Shown: positions 1 through 6,304 of the stretch, in pieces
How positions within the stretch are numbered: the stretch's first letter is position 1
Layout of the letters: the number at the start of each line of letters is the position of its first letter
Assembly: GCA_050701635.1 (NCBI GenBank)
Contig: JBOGDF010000225.1
Location: forward strand, 1-9,494
Direction: 5' to 3'
Origin: WHSM01 sp050701635
Lineage (GTDB): Bacteria > Actinomycetota > Actinomycetes > Mycobacteriales > Micromonosporaceae
Length of the DNA stretch: 9,494 nucleotides
Position numbers and translations under genes: made by a program
Notes under the pieces: model-generated
Seen by the model: the letters and a program-made list of their open reading frames with translations, nothing else
Told to the model about the DNA's origin: nothing
Database searches by the model: none

Positions 1-1
1 C

Positions 2-570
2 GTGCACGCCACCCGCGCGAGCCGGCGCGCCGCCCGCGAACGGCAACCGCGGCGGCGCTGGATCAGCGAGCACGAGACGGTCATCACCGCCACGCTGCAG
101 CGGCTGCTGCGCGAGTGCGCACGGCTCGGACTGCGACCCGAGCCCAGCCCAGAACCCAGCGAGGACCCCCGTGACCAGGAGGATCCGCGGATCACGGACG
201 GTGTGGGCGGCGGTGTGGATGGTGAGGTCGCGCTGGGCGACTACCTGACCTGGCTGGCCGACGACCTCACCGGCGACGCGGTCACCGAGGGAACCTTCGG
301 CGCGCTCGGGCTGGCCCTCGGCGAGCTACGCGGCCATCCCGTCGTGGCCGCGCGGCCGGCCAACCACGGCATCCACCAGGTGATCCGCGCCGCCGACCGG
401 CTGCGCGCCGACTACGCCTCCCTCAACGGCCTGGGCGCTGGCCCGGCCGGTGACGCTCACCTGGCGGACAATCCCTAGGCAGCTACACCTTCCTCATCGA
501 GAAGATCCGTGAACTGGCCGGGTACCGGCCGCTGCGGATGGGCGCCGAGCTGGCCGACGAACCCCCGGGT
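2..570 (+). pseudogene. C-terminal remnant of an unrecognised actinobacterial protein, frameshifted near its end
   Basis: An open frame enters from the left edge and stops at 476-478. The GTG at position 2 is probably internal, because codon use is fully coding-like from the first base. It begins with a basic stretch (RASRRAARERQPRRRW) followed by a helix (ISEHETVITATLQRLLREC). Next comes an acidic Pro/Glu-rich linker of about 25 residues and a helical second half (DYLTWLADDL, GTFGALGLALGELR, VIRAADRLRADY). After the TAG, a different frame from 481 reads SYTFLIEKIRELAGYRPLRM and onward to about 570. Of its first 28 codons, 25 end in G or C, so it looks like the true C-terminus displaced by a small indel around 476-480. 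No catalytic motif is visible and I cannot assign a function. It may be the C-terminal half of the family whose N-terminal half starts at 9132; that is inference only. Confidence 0.5.
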
Positions 571-904
571 GAGTCGCCGTCGTCACAGGCGCCATCGCCT
601 CGTGCTCCCGGGACGGCAAGGCTGATTTGCCCGATTTCGGCGAAGCCGGGTTGCCCGCGTGGTGTGGCAAGGTATGGTGCTGGACGAGGTTGTTCCGCGG
701 TAGTTGTGTGAAGCCCACCACAGCGAGTCCGTGGAGCGGCCGGTGGAGCTGGTTGTTGGGGCCGTGGTAGCCCTGGGGGCCGGGTTCCGGTTGTGGTGTG
801 TGGCTGATCTGGCCTGGGTGACGACCACCCCAGGTGTTCATGCCGACACGCCTGTGTTTCTCCCTGTCGTCTTGTGACGTGCGCCCTGTTCAGGCGCGTG
901 TGGA
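571..904. other. Non-coding interval between the gene remnant and the toxin gene
   Basis: No convincing gene is seen; the frames open on the minus strand here lack family motifs and the codon bias of neighbouring genes. The interval holds an alternating set of GGCAA/TTGCC words (615, 627, 651, 666). It also has a hairpin with 6-bp arms CCTGGG (813-818) and CCCAGG (829-834), and a second hairpin just before the toxin gene. The toxin promoter must lie here or further upstream, but I cannot point to good -35/-10 boxes. A far end of the transposable element, if the toxin is its cargo, could also be here; no match to the tniA-side repeats was found. Confidence 0.5.
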
Positions 905-905
905 G
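881..905 (+). promoter_or_regulatory. Leader hairpin and ribosome binding site of the toxin gene
   Basis: GCGCC (881-885) and GGCGC (893-897) can pair across a 7-base loop. Immediately after, GGAG (902-905) sits 8 bases before GTG 914 and 11 before ATG 917. That spacing favours these starts over GTG 905, which overlaps the Shine-Dalgarno itself. The hairpin next to the ribosome site could modulate translation, but nothing shows that it does. Confidence 0.35.
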
Positions 906-913
906 TGCCTTCT

Positions 914-3900
914 GTGATGGTTCGGGCGGTTTCGGCTGGCGGGCGGCGCATCAGCGTCGGGTCCGCGGCTGAGTCACGCCCGCTCGTCGCGTGGTTGCGG
1001 TCGTGCCCGGTGACCGTGCTGCTCGGCGCTGCCGTGCTGGTGTGGTTGGCCGGCGCGTGGCTGGCCGGTTCGGCCGGTTCGCCGGTGGTGCTGGTGGCCT
1101 CGGTGGCACCGTCGCAGGGTCCGGCTCCGGCTCCGAAGCCTGGGGCGCCGAAGCCGTCTGGGGGCGGTGAGTCCAGCGGCGGCGGGAACACTGGTTCCGC
1201 GCAGCCGAAGTCGTCGCCGGCGCCGTCGACCAAGCCTTCGTCGAGCCCGGGGTCGGGTTCTGGGCAGTCGAACCCTCAGCCCGCCTCCACCCCCACGCCC
1301 AAGGCGGCGCCTCCGAAGGAGGGGTCGGGTACGCCCGGCCAGACCGCGACGCCTGCTGGTGGTGTTCGCCCGACGCCGCGCCCGGAGGCCTCGTCGGGCT
1401 CTTCTGGTGCCCGGCCGACCGCCGCCGCGCCGGCTTCTCGTAGGCCGGGCGACTCGCCGAGTGTCACGGCGACCCCGGTGACGGCGAAGGCCGGCCCACA
1501 GCGGCCGCCGGCCGGCACGGACACGACCGGCACCCACCCCCCGCCGAACAAACAACCGGACAAGGCCCCCACGAACACCCCGCCGGCCGCTCCTCCGCCG
1601 CCTGCTGGGTCTGGTGGGCCGGCCAACGCCGGCACCGGCACCGGCGGCCCGGGCGGCGGTGCGGGTGGTCCACATCCGAACAAGACGCTCGCCGCCTCGA
1701 ATCCTCCCGGCGATGACCGGGCCGCCGGCTCACAGGTCACCGCCGGACAGCGGCCACCGGACCTGCGACCCACCGACCAGACCACCCACTCCGGCCCCTC
1801 ACCACCGGCCAGCAAGCCTGATGACCACGCCCCCGACGAAGCTCAGCGTGAACTGCTCAACCCGAAGAAGCCGGGACAGCCCGGCGCGCCACAGTCCGGG
1901 ACCGACCAAGGCGGAATCCCCGGCCTGGGCGGATACGGGACACCGCGAAAACCCGACCCCGCGGGGTGTTCAAGCCAGCCATGCGGCCCGGCGTCGACAC
2001 CCACCCCGAACCCCCTGACCCAGAAGCCCGGCCAGCCGGACACCGGCACGCAGCCTCAGGACTGCCAAGGCGCCGGCGGCTGCGCGACCTCGCCGGTTCC
2101 CGGGGTCAAGACGCCTGGTGCCGACACCAGCGCGGAGACCGCCGGTCTGACTGGTGAGCAGAAGGAGCTGTACGGCATCGGGTTGTCGGAGGCGCAAGAC
2201 CGGAACAAGTTCACCGAGTTGGTTCCGGGCTACAACCCCGCCGTCGCGCCGACGCGTGAGCAGATCATCCAAGCCGGTGTAGAGACGCGCCGACTCAACC
2301 AAGAAGTGCGCGACGCCAACGGCGTCACGGAATGCGACCGACCAAACTGCGGGGTCACGGTGCCCCCCAAGGCGCCCGACCCGCACAAGCTCGCCGAGGA
2401 TCTGAGGTGGTCCCCGTACGAGCCGGTCAGCATGGCGGCCGGGGTAGCCGAGGCCGGCACCTACGCCAGCGAAGGCAAGACAGAGGAAGCCTGGGGCGCC
2501 CTCGGCAGCAGTCTCCCGTTCGCCGGCAAGCTCGGCAAGGTAGGCAAGGTAGGCAAGCTCGGCAAGAAGCTTCTCAACAAAGGCACCGACGCCGCGGCTG
2601 CCCCCGCGCCCAAGCCGCCAGCTACTCGCCCACCCGGTGCTGCTCCTAGTTCTGGTGCTCAGCCGGTTCCGAGGCCTACCGCGCCCAAACCGGCAGAGGG
2701 TGGGCCTGGCCAGGGTGCTGGGTCGCCGGCGCCGCGTGTTGTTCCGCGTCCTGGCGTGGGCCAGCCGAAGGCAGGCGCGCCTGGTAGTGGTCCGGCCGGG
2801 GCCGCTCCGCGTGGCGGGATCGGCAAGGCCCCGGCCGGGGGAGCTGGCAAGGCCCCCGCCGGGAGCGCCGGTCCTCGTAGCCGTCCGACCACTCGTGCCA
2901 CCGGTCGTCCCAACACCCGGGTGACTGGTCGCTCTGAGAGCGCCGCGCCTCGGGTGAGTCCGCGCCGGGGTGGGTCGCGGCCTGCTGTCGGTGCGGACTC
3001 TCGTTCCTCGGGTTCTGGTGGTGTCGGTGTCCTGGCCCGGCCCAAGGCCCCGGCTCGTACCCCCGGTGAGCTGAGCCCACAGCGGCCCGTCGAGCTGCCC
3101 GCCCAACGTCCCGCGCTTGGGCGCCCGCAAGCGCCTCGGATCGGGGACCCGGGCGCCAACCCGGTCACCCGACCGCAGCCGCTGCCCGGCTGGCACGGCC
3201 CCCTGGGAGTGGGCACCGGCCCAGGCGTGATCGGCGACCCGACTACCGACCCCCAGCGCCGCCCCGGTGCCAGCCAGCCGCAAGAGCCGGGCGCGGACCC
3301 CGGAGCCCAGCCCGACGGGCCGCCCACCGTCGGCGGGGGCGAGCGCAGCCGCGGCAACGTCTACCACAACGGCCAGCTCCACCGCTGGGACGACGACCAG
3401 CAGCGCTGGCAGACGGTCGCCGCCGAAGACGGCGGAGCGCGGACACCGGATGAGCCGAGTGCCGGCAGTGGCCCACGTGCCGGGCGGCCACGTGCGGAGC
3501 CGACCGAGTGGACCACGCAGGCCGAGCATGATCTGCGAGCCAGCGCGCGCAACCCATACAAGATCCGCCCCATCGACACCGAGGCGGATCATGAAAATGA
3601 CGTCTACGAAGTCGAGTTCGCCGACGGCACCAGGGGGGTGTACAAACCAGTCTCTGGTGAACGGCAACGCGAGTACCGCTACGATCAGTACAAGCCAGCC
3701 ACCCTCGCCGATCGTGAGGTCGCCGCTTCCCGGCTAGACGAGATGCTCGGATTCCACGTGGTCCCCACAACCACCTATTGGGATGGGCCCTATGGAGTGG
3801 GTTCGCTCCAGCGCTACGTTGAGCACACTCAACCTTTGGACCCGGCTGAATACGATCCCATTGATCAGCAGAAGATGGCGGTTCTGGATCAAATTCTCAT

Positions 3901-4204
3901 GAACAATGACCGATTTGTGGATAACTACCTTACCGGTCCCGATGGGCGCCCTGTGGCGATTGATCATGGCTTGATTCTTTCCAATAACAACAGAGATGGA
4001 GCCGCTTCATCAGATTTCGTGCAGGACTGGGTGGAGTGGGAGGGGAATAGGCCTCTCTCCGAGGAGGTCATGGAGCAAGTGAGATCTGTTGACCCTCGAG
4101 GGCTGCAACGCATGCTCGAGGCGGCAGGCTTGGACGCCCAAACAGTCGACGCCGCCGTTCGTCGACTACGCCAGGTCCAAGACACAGGGATGATCTCAGA
4201 ATGA
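914..4204 (+). CDS. Membrane-anchored polymorphic toxin with C-terminal HipA/PI3-PI4-kinase-like domain
   Basis: About 1,096 residues. A basic N-terminus leads into a hydrophobic segment (about 32-62), a signal anchor or uncleaved signal. Residues 63-400 are Pro/Gly/Ser/Thr-rich low complexity; about 406-558 is an ordered domain I do not recognise, ending in Gly-Lys repeats (GKLGKVGKVGKLGKK). A second low-complexity stretch follows to about 814, then a short Trp/Tyr motif (VYHNGQLHRW, 816-825). Residues 870-1096 look like a PI3/PI4-kinase-fold (HipA, FAM20-like) domain: Lys911 in GVYKP, Glu935 in the following helix, the loop NNDRFVDN with Asp999 and Asn1004, and Asp1017 in AIDHGL. The expected activity is ATP-dependent phosphotransfer; the target is unknown. 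Three cysteine pairs (352/357, 384/390, 474/479) could form disulfides if exported. The stop overlaps the next gene by ATGA. GTG 905 or ATG 917 are alternative starts. The toxin role is inferred from architecture and downstream genes. Confidence 0.75.
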   Translation: MMVRAVSAGGRRISVGSAAESRPLVAWLRSCPVTVLLGAAVLVWLAGAWLAGSAGSPVVLVASVAPSQGPAPAPKPGAPKPSGGGESSGGGNTGSAQPKSSPAPSTKPSSSPGSGSGQSNPQPASTPTPKAAPPKEGSGTPGQTATPAGGVRPTPRPEASSGSSGARPTAAAPASRRPGDSPSVTATPVTAKAGPQRPPAGTDTTGTHPPPNKQPDKAPTNTPPAAPPPPAGSGGPANAGTGTGGPGGGAGGPHPNKTLAASNPPGDDRAAGSQVTAGQRPPDLRPTDQTTHSGPSPPASKPDDHAPDEAQRELLNPKKPGQPGAPQSGTDQGGIPGLGGYGTPRKPDPAGCSSQPCGPASTPTPNPLTQKPGQPDTGTQPQDCQGAGGCATSPVPGVKTPGADTSAETAGLTGEQKELYGIGLSEAQDRNKFTELVPGYNPAVAPTREQIIQAGVETRRLNQEVRDANGVTECDRPNCGVTVPPKAPDPHKLAEDLRWSPYEPVSMAAGVAEAGTYASEGKTEEAWGALGSSLPFAGKLGKVGKVGKLGKKLLNKGTDAAAAPAPKPPATRPPGAAPSSGAQPVPRPTAPKPAEGGPGQGAGSPAPRVVPRPGVGQPKAGAPGSGPAGAAPRGGIGKAPAGGAGKAPAGSAGPRSRPTTRATGRPNTRVTGRSESAAPRVSPRRGGSRPAVGADSRSSGSGGVGVLARPKAPARTPGELSPQRPVELPAQRPALGRPQAPRIGDPGANPVTRPQPLPGWHGPLGVGTGPGVIGDPTTDPQRRPGASQPQEPGADPGAQPDGPPTVGGGERSRGNVYHNGQLHRWDDDQQRWQTVAAEDGGARTPDEPSAGSGPRAGRPRAEPTEWTTQAEHDLRASARNPYKIRPIDTEADHENDVYEVEFADGTRGVYKPVSGERQREYRYDQYKPATLADREVAASRLDEMLGFHVVPTTTYWDGPYGVGSLQRYVEHTQPLDPAEYDPIDQQKMAVLDQILMNNDRFVDNYLTGPDGRPVAIDHGLILSNNNRDGAASSDFVQDWVEWEGNRPLSEEVMEQVRSVDPRGLQRMLEAAGLDAQTVDAAVRRLRQVQDTGMISE

Positions 4205-4527
4205 ATGAATCCTCAGGACCAACCTCCCCTGGGGTGGGGAGTTCAGTTCCAACCCGCGTGGTCCTATATAAAACGATCACTGAAGAATTCGGCAAGTCTA
4301 TCCCGATTGCTGAATTTCGATACGATCCTAATCGAGGCGTTACGCTCACTTTGCTTGACGAAAACTGGTCCATGGTGCCGCGGCGAATATATGAGAAGGG
4401 GATGCGTTCTCGCATTCAGGAACGCAAAGTTTCCCCTAATGAAGGGCCGGCGTTTATGTGGGCATTGCTCGAACCGCTGCACGCTACGTACTACAAATTC
4501 ATCGACAAGAGCAATGAAGATGCCTGA
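4201..4527 (+). CDS. Putative immunity protein, first of three tandem paralogues
   Basis: 108 residues, family not recognised by name. The ATG overlaps the toxin stop (ATGA, 4201-4204), so translation is probably coupled; this is strong evidence that the two act together. The protein has no signal peptide or membrane segment and should stay in the cytoplasm. Its core is shared with the gene at 4863: VPTRVV near the start, PIAEFR, GVTL..LD..W, IYE.G, EGPAFM and TYY.F.DKS near the end. Counting by eye, about 47 of 92 aligned residues are identical. Alternation of hydrophobic and polar residues in the first half suggests beta strands. It is much less GC-rich than the toxin body: 4261-4320 is 24/60 G+C against 44/60 for 1201-1260. 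Immunity function is inferred from position and copy number; an accessory protein of the toxin is the alternative. Confidence 0.65.
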   Translation: MNESSGPTSPGVGSSVPTRVVLYKTITEEFGKSIPIAEFRYDPNRGVTLTLLDENWSMVPRRIYEKGMRSRIQERKVSPNEGPAFMWALLEPLHATYYKFIDKSNEDA

Positions 4528-4558
4528 ACCATTAGGCATCAATGATGGATATACAACC

Positions 4559-4563
4559 AGGAG
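4559..4563 (+). promoter_or_regulatory. Ribosome binding site that sets the start of the second small paralogue
   Basis: AGGAG lies 5 bases before GTG 4569. ATG 4542 and ATG 4545 have no comparable site. The GTG start also gives an N-terminus (MSAEFPTRV) that matches the other two paralogues in length, so GTG 4569 is preferred. Confidence 0.5.
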
Positions 4564-4568
4564 CGACC

Positions 4569-4866
4569 GTGTCCGCTGAGTTTCCCACGCGGGTGGCAAT
4601 GTGGGCATTGCGTGGAGGCCCTGGCGAGTTCCCCATTATCGCCGAGTTTCGGTACAGTGCCGAGAGTGGCGTCACGCTCACGGAGGTAGATTCGAGCTGG
4701 ACTGATATGGCGCAGAAGATATACGAAAGGGGGATAAGATCGTTCTATGAAGGGCGGATTGTCTCTCCCTCCGAGGGTCCTGCGTTCATGAAAGCATTGC
4801 TTTGAACAGTTCCACCGCACCTACTACGGATTCGTTAACCTGAGTGACCAGACGCCTGACCAGTGA
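4569..4866 (+). pseudogene. Second immunity-like paralogue, frameshifted near the C-terminus
   Basis: It begins FPTRVAMW, continues IIAEFRYSAESGVTL, KIYERG and SPSEGPAFMKALL, and then hits TGA at 4803-4805. Dropping one T from the run at 4801-4803 restores the family ending (EQFHRTYYGF), followed by NLSDQTPDQ and a TGA at 4864-4866. The first paralogue reads CTC GAA at the same spot, where this copy reads CTT TGAA, so a one-base insertion is the simplest explanation. As written, the product loses about 20 residues including the conserved TYY.F motif. It could be a dead copy, a still-active shortened form, or a sequencing error. The restored stop overlaps the GTG of the third copy (GTGA, 4863-4866), which suggests that the ancestral array was translationally coupled. 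Confidence 0.65.
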
Positions 4867-5180
4867 TAGAGGCCGGGGTACCTAGGCCGATGACTGATCG
4901 TGTACCCACCCGAGTCGTTATGTACTCTATCCTGGCGGGCGAACCAGGAGAACCTACACCGATCGCCGAGTTCCGTTGGAGCCCCGAATCTGGGGTCACA
5001 CTGATCGAGCTCGATCAGCGATGGGCTAGAGCTGCTAGAAATATCTATGAGAACGGAGCGGACTCCTACAGCGAAGAGCGCATGGTCCCGCGTACCGAAG
5101 GCCCCGCATTCATGCGCACCCTCATCCAACCCACCCGAACCACTTACTACGGGTTCAGCGACAAGAGCGACGACGCGTAA
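4863..5180 (+). CDS. Putative immunity protein, third tandem paralogue
   Basis: 105 residues from GTG 4863, or 96 from ATG 4890. The later start (MTDRVPTRVV) matches the N-termini of the other copies better, but neither start has a strong ribosome site. The full family core is present: VPTRVVMY, PIAEFRW, GVTLIELD, IYENG, EGPAFM, TTYYGFSDKS. It is predicted to be cytoplasmic, with no membrane segment. It differs from the first copy mainly at scattered surface-type positions in the middle (ARAARN against SMVPRR; ADSYSE against MRSRIQ). That is what would be expected if the copies were diversifying against variant toxins. Its stop lies 28 bp from the stop of the convergent recombinase gene. The immunity role is inferred. 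Confidence 0.6.
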   Translation: MIEAGVPRPMTDRVPTRVVMYSILAGEPGEPTPIAEFRWSPESGVTLIELDQRWARAARNIYENGADSYSEERMVPRTEGPAFMRTLIQPTRTTYYGFSDKSDDA

Positions 5181-5208
5181 GTAGCTTGTAGCCACTCGCC
5201 CGGCGAAC

Positions 5209-6186
5209 TCAGGGAAGCTCGGCGTGGGCCTGTTCGATGGCCTCGGGGTAGCGCTGGTGTTTGTGGTGTTCGGCGAGGGCGCGGTAGATGCTGGCTAGGC
5301 TGGGGTTGCGGCCTTTGCGTTTGCCGGTGGGGATGATCAGGTCGGCTCGGATGTCGGCGACGGATTCGCCGCTGGCGCGGCGGCGCAGCACGGTGTGGAG
5401 CATGTCGTCGGTGATGACCGGTGGGCGGCCGCCGTGGTTGCCTTTGCGGGCGGCGGCGTTGAGTCCTTCGAGGGTGGCTTCGCGGATGTTCTCGCGTTCG
5501 GTTTCGGCCATGGCGGCGAAGAAGGCGAACAGGACGCGGCCGGTGCCGCTGGGGTCGTAGATGCCGGGTAGTGGTCCGGCGATCATCTCCAGGGCGATGC
5601 CGTGGGTGGTGAGGTGGTCGGCGAGCGCGGTCAGCTCGGCGGAGTCGCGGCCCAGGCGTTTCATCTCGTAGACGGTCAGGATGACCCGGCAGTGCGGGGC
5701 GTGGGCCTTGATCTGCCGGCACAGCTGCAGCGCGGCCTCGAACTTCGGTCGCACCCGCACCCGGGTGGAGAGCTTCTCGGAGAAGATCTTGTCTCGTTCG
5801 ATGCCTCGCTCGGCCAGCGCGTCGAGCTGTGACTGGAGTTCCTGGGTCAGGTGCGAGCAGCGGGCGTAGCCGACCCTGATGTCAGTCGCTGGGGTGTCGG
5901 CGGGGACCGGCGCCGGCGCAGGCGTGCCCGGTCGCCACAACTGGCTCGGGCGCCGGTCGGAGGGTGTCGGGACCCGCAGCCGTTTGGCCAGCCGGGGCAC
6001 CTTCATGAACCGTCCGGTGTGGTACGTGCCGGCCACCGTGCCCGAGCGCGACCGGCACGGCGAACCCGGCTCGACCCGGCACCGAGGGCACGAGTGGCAT
6101 TCGACCTCGTCGGCGTCCGTGGTGGCGGGCTCTGGTTCGCTGCTCACCCTGGGAATCGTGTCACAAACCTCTACCACAACTCTCAC
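5209..6186 (-). CDS. tniR: Serine recombinase (TniR-like resolvase) with N-terminal zinc-ribbon motif
   Basis: 325 residues. N-terminal residues 30-60 carry CPRC...PGSPC...H (Cys33, Cys36, Cys44, His56), a likely zinc-binding motif of a type common in actinobacterial mobile-element proteins. A Pro-rich linker follows. The catalytic domain starts at about 102: GYARCS with nucleophile Ser111, active-site arginines in KRLGRDS (Arg177, Arg180), and the long helix region MAETERENIREATLEGL. Residues 262-307 form a resolvase-type helix-turn-helix. In Tn5053/Tn402 elements TniR resolves the transposition cointegrate at res. It is the third gene of the tniA-tniB-tniR set, separated from tniB by 118 bp. 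It is longer than classical TniR (about 200 residues) because of the zinc-ribbon extension and a longer C-terminus. The start is GTG 6186; GTG 6147 is possible. An invertase role cannot be excluded. Confidence 0.8.
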   Translation of the reverse strand: MRVVVEVCDTIPRVSSEPEPATTDADEVECHSCPRCRVEPGSPCRSRSGTVAGTYHTGRFMKVPRLAKRLRVPTPSDRRPSQLWRPGTPAPAPVPADTPATDIRVGYARCSHLTQELQSQLDALAERGIERDKIFSEKLSTRVRVRPKFEAALQLCRQIKAHAPHCRVILTVYEMKRLGRDSAELTALADHLTTHGIALEMIAGPLPGIYDPSGTGRVLFAFFAAMAETERENIREATLEGLNAAARKGNHGGRPPVITDDMLHTVLRRRASGESVADIRADLIIPTGKRKGRNPSLASIYRALAEHHKHQRYPEAIEQAHAELP

Positions 6187-6288
6187 GAGCCGAGTTCCCG
6201 TGAGAGTGGGTTCTGAGGAGAATTCCGACTCTGACCACAGCCTGCCCAGCGGTCCGGCCGATCGCTCTCAAAAAGGACCGTTTGTTGA
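6179..6288. promoter_or_regulatory. Candidate res site or recombinase operator
   Basis: A perfect 9-bp inverted repeat, ACTCTCACG (6179-6187) and CGTGAGAGT (6199-6207), is separated by 11 bp. It spans 29 bp, close to the size bound by one serine-resolvase dimer, and includes the recombinase start codon. Two weaker palindromes follow: AGCG...CGCT (6248-6266, 14 of 19 symmetric) and TCAAAAA...TTTGTTGA (6268-6288). Several dimer sites just upstream of the resolvase gene is the known arrangement in Tn5053-like elements. Binding is not shown by the sequence. Confidence 0.4.
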
Positions 6289-6304
6289 ACGCCCGGGGAT
6301 CTTG

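Noticed and set aside
494..841. Minus-strand open frame of 115 codons
   Set aside because: It covers the coding-like tail of the left remnant and a non-coding stretch, has no family motif, and its codon pattern is unlike the real genes here.
2521..2572. Short GGCAAG repeats as a possible CRISPR-like or recombination repeat
   Set aside because: They are in frame and encode the Gly-Lys repeat of the toxin; there are no spacers.
974..3667. Several long open frames antisense to the toxin stalk
   Set aside because: They are Arg- or Gly/Pro-rich shadows of GC-rich repetitive coding DNA with no recognisable domain.
5181..5208. Shared bidirectional terminator between the immunity array and tniR
   Set aside because: The 28-bp gap has no convincing stem-loop; only weak 5-bp complementarity (AGCTT/AAGCT) reaching into tniR.
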